Positions 8,946 to 17,446 of a stretch of 64,000 nt of DNA are shown one piece after another; the stretch's first letter is position 1, and the number at the start of each line of letters is the position of its first letter. The position numbers and the translations under genes are program-made. The DNA is from Thomasclavelia ramosa DSM 1402 (GTDB lineage: Bacteria > Bacillota_I > Bacilli_A > Erysipelotrichales > Coprobacillaceae), in the NCBI RefSeq assembly GCF_014131695.1, contig NZ_CP036346.1, forward strand, positions 806,001-870,000, written 5' to 3'. The notes beneath the pieces are model-generated. The model saw nothing but the letters and a program-made list of their open reading frames with translations, made no database searches and was not told the DNA's origin.

Positions 8946-9821
8946 ATGTCACAAGGAAGAATTATTAAAGCATTAGCAGGGTTTTATTATGTCGAAGATG
9001 ATCATCAAATAATTCAATGTCGTGCTAGGGGGAAATTTCGTAAGGATGAGATTAAGCCCCTGGTTGGTGACTTTGTTGAATATGAAGTCGAAGGTGATAA
9101 TGATGGCTATGTAATGAATGTATTGCCTCGTCATAATTGTTTAGTTCGACCACCTATTTGTAATGTTGATCAAGCTCTGATTGTTAGTTCTTGTAAGGAA
9201 CCTGATTTTTCATCAATATTATTAGATAAATTTCTTTTAGTAATTGAGCATTTAGGAATTGAACCAATTATTATTATTTCTAAAATGGATTTAGATGAAG
9301 ATGAAAGCGTTAAACAATATGTTAAAGATTATCGTCAGGCTGGATATCGGGTATATGAAATAAGCTCAAAAGATAATCATGGGCTTGAGGAATTAAAAAC
9401 AGTCTTTAAAGATAAAGTATCAGTGATTACTGGACAAAGTGGGGTAGGCAAAAGTAGTTTTTTGAATGCCTTAGATATTAATTTAAAATTGGAAACAAAT
9501 GAGATATCAAAATCTCTTGGGCGAGGAAAACATACAACTCGTCATGTTGAACTGCTCAAGATGTATGGTGGATATCTTGGAGATACACCTGGTTTTTCTT
9601 CATTAGAATTGGAAATGACACCGGAAGAACTAGCTGTAGCCTATCATGATTTTGCTCAATTTAGTCATGAATGCAAGTTTAGAGGATGTTTACACGATAG
9701 TGAACCTAATTGTGGGGTAAAAAAAGCCGTTGAAGATGGAAAAATATCTAAAGAACGCTATGAGCATTATTTAATGAATTTACAAGATGTAAAAAAGAAA
9801 GAGGAACGGAAGTATGGTTAA
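8946..9821 (+). CDS. rsgA: Ribosome small-subunit-dependent GTPase RsgA
   Basis: Circularly permuted GTPase that checks late 30S ribosome assembly. Order seen: N-terminal OB fold, then G4-like ISKMDLD, G1 P-loop GQSGVGKSS about residue 162, G2 GRGKHTT, G3 DTPGF, and a C-terminal zinc knuckle (C, then C..H......C around 242-255: FRGCLHDSEPNCGV). 291 residues, as usual. An AGGAGGT site lies just before the ATG. It shares 8 bases with rpe at its 3' end. Confidence 0.95.
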   Translation: MSQGRIIKALAGFYYVEDDHQIIQCRARGKFRKDEIKPLVGDFVEYEVEGDNDGYVMNVLPRHNCLVRPPICNVDQALIVSSCKEPDFSSILLDKFLLVIEHLGIEPIIIISKMDLDEDESVKQYVKDYRQAGYRVYEISSKDNHGLEELKTVFKDKVSVITGQSGVGKSSFLNALDINLKLETNEISKSLGRGKHTTRHVELLKMYGGYLGDTPGFSSLELEMTPEELAVAYHDFAQFSHECKFRGCLHDSEPNCGVKKAVEDGKISKERYEHYLMNLQDVKKKEERKYG

Positions 9822-10455
9822 AGTAGCACCTTCATTATTATCAGCTAATTTTGCTTATTTGAAAGAAGAGATTAACGCAATCAAAGCGGCAGATTGGATT
9901 CATTATGATGTAATGGATGGACATTTTGTTCCAAACATATCATTTGGATATAGTATTTTAAAAGATGTTAGTAAAGTAACGGATATGTATCTTGATGTAC
10001 ATTTAATGATTACTGATCCAGCTAAATATGTGGATAATTTTATTAATAGTAATGCGTCATTAATTGTTTTTCATTATGAAGCAGTTGCTGAAGATAAGAT
10101 TAATGAATTAATCGCTCATATTAAGGAGCATGATGTGGAGGTCGGGCTATCAATTAAGCCGGATACACCAGTAGAAGTACTAAAACCATTTTTGAATGAG
10201 TTAGATGTTGTTTTAGTAATGTCAGTTGAGCCCGGTTTTGGTGGGCAAAAATTTAATTCGGCAGCTGTTGATAAAATTGCACAGCTGGCAACACTCAGAA
10301 AAGAAAATAATTATCATTATTTAATTGAAGTAGATGGAGGAATCAATGAATCGACTTCCAAGTTATGTAATGATGCTGGAGTTGACGTTTTAGTGGCCGG
10401 CAGCTATGTTTTTGGTAGTGATGATTATACGAAAGCAATAGAGTCACTAAAATGA
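9814..10455 (+). CDS. rpe: Ribulose-phosphate 3-epimerase
   Basis: Interconverts ribulose-5-phosphate and xylulose-5-phosphate in the non-oxidative pentose phosphate pathway; soluble TIM barrel. N-terminal VAPSLLSANFAYLKEEI, the metal-binding HYDVMDGHFVPNISFG, HLMI, SVEPGFGGQKF and C-terminal EVDGGI are all hallmark motifs. 213 residues. The ATG overlaps rsgA, with a GAGGAACGGAAG site inside the rsgA end, and the stop overlaps thiN by 4 bases (ATGA). Confidence 0.96.
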   Translation: MVKVAPSLLSANFAYLKEEINAIKAADWIHYDVMDGHFVPNISFGYSILKDVSKVTDMYLDVHLMITDPAKYVDNFINSNASLIVFHYEAVAEDKINELIAHIKEHDVEVGLSIKPDTPVEVLKPFLNELDVVLVMSVEPGFGGQKFNSAAVDKIAQLATLRKENNYHYLIEVDGGINESTSKLCNDAGVDVLVAGSYVFGSDDYTKAIESLK

Positions 10456-11042
10456 AGATAGGTATTTGTAGTGCACTGGCTTGTAAACTCGATGACAGTT
10501 TAAAATATATTGGTGTTGATCATGGTGTTGAAATATTACTTAAACAGGGGATTAAGCCTGTCTTTGCAATTGGTGATTTTGATTCGATTGAAAACGAGAA
10601 TGTTTTAAGTGAGTTAGATATAGAAAGATTGCCAACTCGTAAAGATGTGACCGATACACATGCAGCTTTAGAATATGCTTTGGAGAATGGTTATGATGAA
10701 GTAGATATTTATGGTGTGACGGGCGGTCGCTTAGATCATTTTCTTAGCGTTATGTGTCTTTTGGAAAAATATGCAGATAAAAAAATTAGAATTATTGATC
10801 AGCAAAATGTTATTCAATTATTATTGCCGGGAACACATAAGGTGTATCAAGATGAATATAAGTATTTTTCATTATATGCACTAGATGATGCTTATATTGA
10901 TATTGATGGTGCTGAGTACCCATTGAATCAGTATTTTTTACAACGACAGGATCCATTATGTGTATCCAATCAAGTAAGTTGTGAAATTGCAACTATCACA
11001 AATAGTAAACCAATCCTTCTGGTTAAATCAAAAGATGCTTGA
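10452..11042 (+). CDS. thiN: Thiamine pyrophosphokinase
   Basis: Transfers pyrophosphate from ATP to thiamine to make the cofactor thiamine diphosphate. Family motifs present: AIGDFDSI, the TDTHAALEYAL segment and YGVTGGRLDHFLS, then a C-terminal beta-domain. 196 residues, slightly short but complete. It is the last gene of the priA operon; rpe-thiN with rsgA is a conserved neighbourhood. No strong terminator follows; the next promoter begins 27 bases downstream. Confidence 0.93.
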   Translation: MKIGICSALACKLDDSLKYIGVDHGVEILLKQGIKPVFAIGDFDSIENENVLSELDIERLPTRKDVTDTHAALEYALENGYDEVDIYGVTGGRLDHFLSVMCLLEKYADKKIRIIDQQNVIQLLLPGTHKVYQDEYKYFSLYALDDAYIDIDGAEYPLNQYFLQRQDPLCVSNQVSCEIATITNSKPILLVKSKDA

Positions 11043-11055
11043 TAAATCCATTTTT

Positions 11056-11069
11056 TGTAATCGCTTTCT
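11056..11069 (+). promoter_or_regulatory. cre box (CcpA operator) of the first GH84 gene
   Basis: TGTAATCGCTTTCT matches 13 of 14 positions of the cre consensus TGWAANCGNTNWCA as I recall it, and it ends on the first base of the -35. A bound CcpA would block RNA polymerase, which implies glucose repression of the glycosidase. Confidence 0.7.
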
Positions 11070-11097
11070 TGACAGGGGATAATTGTCATGATATACT
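11069..11097 (+). promoter_or_regulatory. SigA promoter of the first GH84 gene
   Basis: Perfect -35 TTGACA (11069-11074), 17-base spacer, -10 TATACT (11092-11097). Transcription would start near 11104 and run straight into the RAT and terminator. Confidence 0.85.
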
Positions 11098-11109
11098 CGT
11101 GAAGTAAAT

Positions 11110-11138
11110 GGATTGTTACTATTAGATTAGGCAAGACC
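11110..11138 (+). promoter_or_regulatory. RAT: ribonucleic antiterminator site for a BglG/LicT-type protein
   Basis: GGATTGTTACT, a variable loop, then AGGCAAGACC gives the 29-base RAT layout recognised by LicT/SacY/BglG proteins. Its last six bases (AAGACC) are the first six of the terminator stem, so the two RNA folds exclude each other. The likely binding protein is the antiterminator encoded at 18927-19757. Confidence 0.88.
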
Positions 11139-11178
11139 GATGTACAGATTATTTTCTGTATATCGGTCTTTTATTTTT
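11133..11178 (+). terminator. Conditional leader terminator before the first GH84 gene
   Basis: AAGACCGAT (11133-11141) pairs with ATCGGTCTT (11162-11170), extended inside by TACAGA/TCTGTA, followed by TTATTTTT. It would stop transcription unless the overlapping RAT is bound. Confidence 0.9.
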
Positions 11179-11213
11179 CTAATCCATTTGACTAAATCTT
11201 AGGGAGGAAAAAG

Positions 11214-14200
11214 ATGGCAAGATTTTGGGACAAAGCTTTAAAATCTTCATTAGCAATGTTGGTTGTATTTAGTACACTATTTTTTATGTCACCAAATATA
11301 AAAGTAGAAGCTAAAGAAACAAATTATGAAATTTATCCAACACCACATGAAATTACTTATCAAGATAAGGATTATGTTATTCGTTCACAAGTTAATGTGG
11401 TATATGAAGATGGAATTGATGCTGCTACTAAAAAGAGAATGACTGAAGTATTAGAGTCAAAAAATAAACAAATTAGCACATCTAAGCAGAAAGTAGACGG
11501 AAAAACAAATATTTTAGTTGGTACATATAAATCTGGAGGGTATGTTGATGGCTATGTTAAATCCAACTATAGCGTTGAAGAGAGTCTATTTAGTAAATTT
11601 GGGGCGCATTTTGTTGCTTCAAATAATGGTGAAATTGTTATTTTAGGAAAAGATACTGATGGGGCATTTTATGGAATTACCTCATTAAAACATATTTTTA
11701 ATCAAATGGATGGATCAACAATCCGTAACTTTGTAATTAAAGATTATGCTGATACCGATATTCGTGGTTTTATCGAAGGGTACTATGGGATTCCTTGGTC
11801 AAATGAAGATAGAATGTCATTAATGAAATTCGGTGGTGATTTCAAAATGACTTCTTATGTATTTGCACCTAAAGATGATCCATATCATAAAAATTTATGG
11901 CGTGAATTATATCCTGAAGAGGAACTCGCAGCCATTAAGGAAATGGTTCAAGTAGGAAATGATTCTAAATGTAGATTTGTATGGACAGCCCATCCATTTA
12001 TGGGTGGTTTCAATGCATCTAAAGTAGATGAAGAAATTGCTTCATTACTTAAAAAGTTTGATCAATTGTACGATGCTGGGGTACGCCAATTTGGTGTTCT
12101 TGGTGATGATGTTGGTAGCCTAGACCGTAGTGTTGTAATTAAAATGATGAATAGTGTATCAGCTTGGGCAAAAGAAAAAGGAGATGTTTATGATTCTGTT
12201 TTCTGTCCAGCAGGATATAATCATTCATGGCAAGGGGATTATTCTGAATTAAGTGATTATGATGCTGGATTCCCTGAAGATGTGAAAATTTTCTGGACTG
12301 GTGAAGCAGTGTGTCAACCAGTTGAACAAAAAACATTAGATCATTTTAAAAGAAACAGATTACCAGAAGGGGCTGACGAAAGAAGAAGTCCACTGTTCTG
12401 GTTGAACTGGCCTGTCAATGATATTAACGGTTCACGTTTAATGATGGGGAAAGGAAGTTTATTACACACTGATATTAATATTGATGATTTAAGTGGGGTA
12501 GTAACTAATCCAATGCAAGAAGCTGAAGCTTCTAAAGTGGCTATTTTTGCGGTAGCTGATTATGCATGGAATGTTAAAAGCTTTAATGATGATCAAAGTT
12601 GGGCTGATTCATTTAAATATATTGATCAAGAGGCAAGTGAGGAATTACATACATTAGCTAAGCATATGTCTAATCCTCAACCTAATGGTCATGGCTTAGT
12701 TTTAGCTGAATCTGAAGAATTACAACCATTAATTAATGAGTTTAAAACTAAGTTAGCTAATGGTGATTCAATTATTGAAAGTGGAAAACAATTAATTGCA
12801 GAAATGAATGTGATTATTGATGCTTGTGATGGTTTCCATGCAAATAGTAAAAATGAAAACCTGAAAAAAGAATTATTATCTTTTACCGGTTCTTTAAAAG
12901 ATTTAACGACAGCAATTAAACATTTTACAGAATCAGCAATTGCAATTGAAGAAAATGATATGGTTACAGCTTTTAATCAATTCTCAAATGCATCATCAGA
13001 ATTAATTAATAGTCAAAATCATATCCGTAAATTATTAAATGGAACAGCTAAAGTTAGTCCTGGATCAACACATTTGATTCCTTTGGCAAAAGCTTTACAA
13101 GATAAACTTTCAGGACCAATTAATGACTATATTGCTAGTGGAGAAACAGAACAACCATTAGAAATTAGTGCTTCATCAAGCTTTACTACTTGGCATTCAG
13201 GTAAAATAGCTGATATTGTTGATGGTAATAATGATACTGCAGCATGGCATAATGGATATGAAAAAGCTGGTCAATATTTCCAAGTGGATCTAAGTAAACC
13301 AACGACTATTTATGGTGTTCATATTTTAAATGGTGCTAATAATAGTGATAAAAAAGAAGATACTTTTGGTTATGCAAAATTACAATATTCTACTGATGGA
13401 ACAACTTTTAAAGATTTAAATAAAGAAGTATATGGTGAATATGCATCACAAGTAGATGTTACTAATATTGAAATTGAAGATGTTGTTGCCGTACGTTATG
13501 TATGTAGCGAAGTTGGTGGCGGAAACAAATGGCCGGCAATGCGTGAATTTACTGTTGTTACACAACCGGCAGAAGAGGAACAATTTACTAAAGAAGTGAT
13601 CCGTACTACGGATGGATGGAGTATTTATGGTGGTAGTGATGCTAATCTTATTGATGGTGATTTAACTACTAAAGTACATTATAATGTTAGACAAAAAGGG
13701 GAACCTGCAAATACAACTATTCCAGGTGATTATGTAGGGGTTAAATTATCTAAACCAATTACTTTAGGTAAGATTAATATTCTTCAAGGTAACACTGATA
13801 GCGATGGTGATTATTTTAAAGATGCTGATTTACAATATTCATTAGATGGTAAAACTTGGACAACAGTTGAAACATATAAAAATACAATTAATATTGTGAC
13901 TGATTTGTCAGATCAAAATATTACTGCTCAATATGTCCGATTGGTTAATAAGGTTAATCAAAACACTTGGATTGCTATGCGTGAATTTGATGTAGCAGCT
14001 AAGGTATATCATAATGGTAAAGTATTTACTAATGTTAGTGAATATAAGAGTTTAACTGCTGATTATTTAGATGAAAGTGCTAAAATCACGCCAGCTAAAG
14101 GGATTACTTTAGCTAATGGTGATTATGTAGGTTTAAAACTAGATCGAATTCATGAATTAAAAGATATTGTTAGTGAATTAACAAATGATAGTTTGACCAT

Positions 14201-16370
14201 TCAAGTTTCTAAAAATAGTTATGAGTGGCAAAACGTAAATGCTGGTAATGTAAGTGCTGATGCTCGTTATGTTCGTATTATTAATAATAATGAGGCTGAA
14301 GTAACTTTTGATCTTAATAAATTTATTGTAAATACAGTTGAGATTAAAGAGAAATCAATTACAAGTAGTAATTTTTCAATCGATAAACCATTGAATGTAT
14401 TTGATGGTGATCTTACTACGGCTACTGCTTATCAGGGATCACAAAATGTTGGCAAGTATTTCACATATGATTTAGGTCAAGAAATAACTTTAAATTCATT
14501 TAAAGCTATATGTACTGATAGCGAATGGGATTATCCACGTCATGGAAAGTTCTCAGTTTCTACTGATGGTGAAACTTGGACAGAAATCATGCTTTTAGGT
14601 AATCAAAATGAAAATAACCCAGGTGAAGCTGAAAATACTGATGAAATTGGTTTTGTTTTACCAAGTCATGAAATTTCATATAATGCAAAAAAAGTAGATG
14701 GTTTAAATCTGCAAGCTCGTTATTTAAAATTTGAAATTACTAGAACTAAAGTTGGAGCTGATAAATGGGTTAGATTCCAAGAATTAGAAATAAATAATGG
14801 GGAATTTATACCTTCACAAAACAATCCAACCTTCACATCTAGTAGTCAAGAAACAAGAGATGGATTATTTAGTTATATGGTTGATGGGGATATTTCAACA
14901 ATGTTTATTCCTAAAGATGCTAATGGTTATGTGAACTATAGTTTATCATCTAATAACCAAGTAAACACAATTAAAATTATTCAAAATAGTGCTGTAATTT
15001 CTAATGCAGTTGTTAAAGCAAGATTATTTACAAATGCAAGTGCAGAACAATGGGTAACTTTAGGAACATTATCACAAGCAATTAATGAATTTGTTTTACC
15101 TGAAAATACAATCTTATTAGATATTAAGGTTGAGTGGGGTGATGTGATTCCTAATATTACAGAATTATCAACATACAAATCTGAGGTCACTACACTTAAT
15201 GTTGATGCGCTTAAAGCTTTAATTGATAACAAGGAAGATTTATCTTCATGGACAGCTGCAGCAGCTGCAACATATGGAGATGCTTATAATGCAGGTAAGC
15301 AAGTACTTGAAAGTGAGTATGCTTCACAAACAACTGTTGATAATGCCGTTAGAGCAATTAACAAGGCAATTGAAAATAAAGTATTAAAAGGTGATTTAAG
15401 TAAATTGGAAATAATTATCGCTAATGCACATACTGATCAAAATAATTACACTGCGCCTTCATGGTTAGCATATAGTAAAGCTATTGAGGCAATTAATAAG
15501 TCAATTGCTAATGGTGATAATACTTCAGTTGCAGATGTTGATAAATTAATTGCTAATTATGATCTAGCAAATACTAATTTAGTATTTAATCCTTCAAATC
15601 AAGAAGAAGCAATTATTACAATTGAAGGAGAAAATGATTTTGTAGCTTCGGTTACAAATCCAGAAAAACTTTACACAATCAACTCATGGAAAATGTATCT
15701 AGAAGCTAAGGCAAAAGTTGAACAGTTGATTATAGATAATCAAAGCACTCCTGTACACCCTGATGAATTTGCGAAAGCTATTAGTGAATTAGCTGCTGCT
15801 AAAGAAAAATTAGTAGTTGTTGGTGATCTAAAAGATATTTTAGATACAGCTAATAAAGTTAATCAAGAATTATATACAACTAGCAGTTACAAAGGATTAG
15901 CTGATGCAATTGCTGAAGCAACTGCAAGATTAGAAAATGGAACTGCTGAAGAAATTGATGCTAGTATCAAAGCACTTGATAATGCACTTAAAGCTCTTGT
16001 AGTTCGTGCTAAAGCTGATGAAGTAAAAGAATATATTAACAGTATTACATTAGTGGATTTAAGCAAATACACTGAAAGTTCTGCTAAAATATATCAAGAG
16101 GCATATAATGTTTTAAAAGCTATGCTTGATAACTTAAGTGATATTTCTGCTAAAGAATTTATTGAGGCTAAAAACAATTTTGAAACAGCGGTTGCTAAAT
16201 TAGAAGAAAAAGCAACAGTAGCCCCAATACCAACACCGACTCCAAACGAACTTCCTGCTAGTGATTCTGCGAAAACAGGTGATGATGTAAATATTTTTGC
16301 CTATGTAACAGGATTAGGCGTTGTTGCTATTGTTGGTATATACTGGCTGTTAAGAAAAAAAGAGGAATAA
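11214..16370 (+). CDS. Cell-wall-anchored GH84 beta-N-acetylglucosaminidase (NagH/hyaluronidase-like)
   Basis: Giant secreted glycosidase, 1718 residues. Order: signal peptide about 1-33; GH20b-like domain about 39-175; GH84 catalytic barrel about 180-480 with RGFIEGYYGIPWS and the catalytic Asp pair D298-D299 (GVLGDDVG); a helical segment; several F5/8-type C (CBM32-like) sugar-binding modules from about 660 to 1320 (repeated VDGDLTT-type turns and MREF endings); about five FIVAR-like helical repeats; then a C-terminal sorting signal with DSAKTGDD, a hydrophobic helix and RKKEE. GH84 enzymes use substrate-assisted catalysis to release GlcNAc from glycans such as mucin or hyaluronan. GGGAGG precedes the ATG. 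Expression depends on the cre box, promoter, RAT and terminator just upstream. Confidence 0.9.
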   Translation: MARFWDKALKSSLAMLVVFSTLFFMSPNIKVEAKETNYEIYPTPHEITYQDKDYVIRSQVNVVYEDGIDAATKKRMTEVLESKNKQISTSKQKVDGKTNILVGTYKSGGYVDGYVKSNYSVEESLFSKFGAHFVASNNGEIVILGKDTDGAFYGITSLKHIFNQMDGSTIRNFVIKDYADTDIRGFIEGYYGIPWSNEDRMSLMKFGGDFKMTSYVFAPKDDPYHKNLWRELYPEEELAAIKEMVQVGNDSKCRFVWTAHPFMGGFNASKVDEEIASLLKKFDQLYDAGVRQFGVLGDDVGSLDRSVVIKMMNSVSAWAKEKGDVYDSVFCPAGYNHSWQGDYSELSDYDAGFPEDVKIFWTGEAVCQPVEQKTLDHFKRNRLPEGADERRSPLFWLNWPVNDINGSRLMMGKGSLLHTDINIDDLSGVVTNPMQEAEASKVAIFAVADYAWNVKSFNDDQSWADSFKYIDQEASEELHTLAKHMSNPQPNGHGLVLAESEELQPLINEFKTKLANGDSIIESGKQLIAEMNVIIDACDGFHANSKNENLKKELLSFTGSLKDLTTAIKHFTESAIAIEENDMVTAFNQFSNASSELINSQNHIRKLLNGTAKVSPGSTHLIPLAKALQDKLSGPINDYIASGETEQPLEISASSSFTTWHSGKIADIVDGNNDTAAWHNGYEKAGQYFQVDLSKPTTIYGVHILNGANNSDKKEDTFGYAKLQYSTDGTTFKDLNKEVYGEYASQVDVTNIEIEDVVAVRYVCSEVGGGNKWPAMREFTVVTQPAEEEQFTKEVIRTTDGWSIYGGSDANLIDGDLTTKVHYNVRQKGEPANTTIPGDYVGVKLSKPITLGKINILQGNTDSDGDYFKDADLQYSLDGKTWTTVETYKNTINIVTDLSDQNITAQYVRLVNKVNQNTWIAMREFDVAAKVYHNGKVFTNVSEYKSLTADYLDESAKITPAKGITLANGDYVGLKLDRIHELKDIVSELTNDSLTIQVSKNSYEWQNVNAGNVSADARYVRIINNNEAEVTFDLNKFIVNTVEIKEKSITSSNFSIDKPLNVFDGDLTTATAYQGSQNVGKYFTYDLGQEITLNSFKAICTDSEWDYPRHGKFSVSTDGETWTEIMLLGNQNENNPGEAENTDEIGFVLPSHEISYNAKKVDGLNLQARYLKFEITRTKVGADKWVRFQELEINNGEFIPSQNNPTFTSSSQETRDGLFSYMVDGDISTMFIPKDANGYVNYSLSSNNQVNTIKIIQNSAVISNAVVKARLFTNASAEQWVTLGTLSQAINEFVLPENTILLDIKVEWGDVIPNITELSTYKSEVTTLNVDALKALIDNKEDLSSWTAAAAATYGDAYNAGKQVLESEYASQTTVDNAVRAINKAIENKVLKGDLSKLEIIIANAHTDQNNYTAPSWLAYSKAIEAINKSIANGDNTSVADVDKLIANYDLANTNLVFNPSNQEEAIITIEGENDFVASVTNPEKLYTINSWKMYLEAKAKVEQLIIDNQSTPVHPDEFAKAISELAAAKEKLVVVGDLKDILDTANKVNQELYTTSSYKGLADAIAEATARLENGTAEEIDASIKALDNALKALVVRAKADEVKEYINSITLVDLSKYTESSAKIYQEAYNVLKAMLDNLSDISAKEFIEAKNNFETAVAKLEEKATVAPIPTPTPNELPASDSAKTGDDVNIFAYVTGLGVVAIVGIYWLLRKKEE

Positions 16371-16383
16371 TTTAATAGATGTT

Positions 16384-16411
16384 AAAAAGCGAAATTTAAA
16401 TTTCGCTTTTT
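16384..16411 (+). terminator. Terminator of the first GH84 gene
   Basis: Perfect 14-base dyad: AAAAAGCGAAATTT immediately followed by its complement, ending in TTTTT. It can act in both directions. Confidence 0.85.
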
Positions 16412-16444
16412 ATACTGTAAATAAAAAAACGAGCCTAATTTTTG

Positions 16445-16487
16445 AAATGAGGCCCCTTATTTGGTTATCCAAATAAGGGGCTTCATT
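16445..16487 (-). terminator. Long hairpin between GH84 and the convergent EIIA gene
   Basis: GCCCCTTATTTGG (16452-16464) pairs with CCAAATAAGGGGC (16469-16481) around TTAT, extended outward by AAATGA/TCATTT. It is placed to terminate EIIA transcription, but the T tract on that strand is displaced, so function is less sure than structure. Confidence 0.65.
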
Positions 16488-16501
16488 TAATTTAGACTCA
16501 A

Positions 16502-16984
16502 TCATTTATAAGTAAAAATGGTTTTACCAGTTTCAACAGATGAAGCAGTAGTAAATGTTTTAATAGGGTGAGATTCATAGTTGCAAACAATAATAGGGGT
16601 AATAACCTTATTATTTAGGACTTTTAATAAATTATCGCTTAGTGTAACAATATCTGCTCCTAAAGAAACATAGTCACCGGCTTTTACATGATACTGAAAA
16701 TTATTAGCATCTGGCTTTGCTCTATTGATACCAATATGTACTAGTAAATGAAGACCATTAGGAAGGGTCATAACAAATGCGTGTTTAGTATTAGCAATAA
16801 CACTAATTATTCCCTCACATGGTGCAACAAGTTTATTATCGGTAATTTCAATTGCAAGACCATCACCGACCATTTTGTTAGCAAATGCTTTGTCGGGGAT
16901 ATTTTCCAGACGAATAACTTTGCCACAGGCAGGAGCACATACTGTATTTTTTTTATTTTTTAATAGTCTAGTAAAAAAATTCAT
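16502..16984 (-). CDS. PTS glucose-family EIIA component (Crr-like)
   Basis: 160-residue phosphocarrier that passes phosphate from HPr to the EIIB domain of its permease. Family motifs: VCAPACGKVIRLENIPD at the N-terminus, KHAFVM with H68, and LLVHIGI with H83, the expected phosphorylated His. Standalone EIIA proteins serve NagE/PtsG-type permeases that lack an A domain, as the neighbouring EIICB does. The gene is convergent with the first GH84 gene and divergent from the permease gene. AAAGGAGA precedes the ATG. Its leader carries a promoter, a RAT-like element and a terminator, so it should be induced with the glycosidases. Confidence 0.92.
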   Translation of the reverse strand: MNFFTRLLKNKKNTVCAPACGKVIRLENIPDKAFANKMVGDGLAIEITDNKLVAPCEGIISVIANTKHAFVMTLPNGLHLLVHIGINRAKPDANNFQYHVKAGDYVSLGADIVTLSDNLLKVLNNKVITPIIVCNYESHPIKTFTTASSVETGKTIFTYK

Positions 16985-17011
16985 TCATTATCTCCTTTTA
17001 AATATAGAAAA

Positions 17012-17048
17012 AGGCATTAGTGATATCAAAAAATAATCACTAATGCCT
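17012..17048 (-). terminator. Conditional leader terminator of the EIIA gene
   Basis: AGGCATTAGTGAT and its exact complement (17012-17024 and 17036-17048) close an 11-base loop and, read on the minus strand, end in TTTTTC. It lies between promoter and gene and overlaps a RAT-like site. Confidence 0.8.
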
Positions 17049-17066
17049 AATTTAATAGTAACATCG
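17038..17066 (-). promoter_or_regulatory. RAT-like antiterminator site of the EIIA gene
   Basis: Read on the minus strand, GTTACTATTAAATTAGGCA matches the middle of the 11110 RAT at 18 of 19 positions. The 5' end has CGAT where the other has GGATT, one base shorter, and the 3' end differs because it belongs to a different terminator stem. Position and overlap with the terminator are as in the other RATs. Binding strength is uncertain. Confidence 0.62.
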
Positions 17067-17074
17067 TTATATTT

Positions 17075-17103
17075 ATAATATCGACTAAATAATTATATGT
17101 CAA
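17075..17103 (-). promoter_or_regulatory. SigA promoter of the EIIA gene
   Basis: On the minus strand, TTGACA (17098-17103), 17-base spacer, TATTAT (17075-17080). Near perfect, just upstream of the RAT-like site. Confidence 0.82.
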
Positions 17104-17196
17104 GAATATCTTTAAATATTCTTATATTATACCAATTATTTTATAAAATGATAATATGTAGTTATGATTTAATGTATATAGCCACAGATATATCTA

Positions 17197-17226
17197 TTGA
17201 CATGATTTGATAATAAAAGGTATAAT
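17197..17226 (+). promoter_or_regulatory. Distal promoter of the EIICB gene
   Basis: TTGACA (17197-17202), 18-base spacer, TATAAT (17221-17226). Its transcript would start near 17233 with a leader of about 210 bases that contains small hairpins: CGAAC/GTTCG followed by a T run (17240-17265), ACGAAAA/TTTTCGT, and AACACATT/AATGTGTT. I see no RAT in this leader, unlike the EIIA and GH84 leaders. Confidence 0.75.
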
Positions 17227-17272
17227 TTCTTACATAGTGCGAACTTAGTTCGTTGTATTTTTTTTAACACAA

Positions 17273-17295
17273 AGTAAGCGCTTTAGTGATACAAT
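17273..17295 (+). promoter_or_regulatory. cre-like box and proximal extended -10 of the EIICB gene
   Basis: AGTAAGCGCTTTAG (17273-17286) holds the palindromic AAGCGCTT core of a cre box with weaker ends. It is followed by TGATACAAT, an extended -10 (17287-17295). CcpA bound here would repress both this promoter and read-through from the distal one. Confidence 0.5.
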
Positions 17296-17446
17296 AGGTT
17301 TGGATATATTATTCTGCACGAAAAATAGTACATTTTCGTTCGGACAAAAAAAACACATTAATTTACTAATAATCAATGTGTTTAGAAACATAAATATATT
17401 GAATGGAAAGGTACAGTTAAATCCTATATTGATTGGGGGGATGGGA

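Noticed and set aside
11106-11189. Extra long-range pairing AATGGATT/AATCCATT around the first RAT
   Set aside because: The two segments are complementary and could form a third fold, but nothing similar is seen at the second GH84 leader, so it may be chance.
16748-16963. 71-codon plus-strand frame opposite the EIIA gene
   Set aside because: Fully antisense to a conserved PTS EIIA with clear His motifs; no ribosome site.
17300-17446. 49-codon N-terminal extension of the EIICB protein from a TTG
   Set aside because: The extension has no family counterpart, lies in the leader after the promoters, and a strong GGGGGG site selects ATG 17447.
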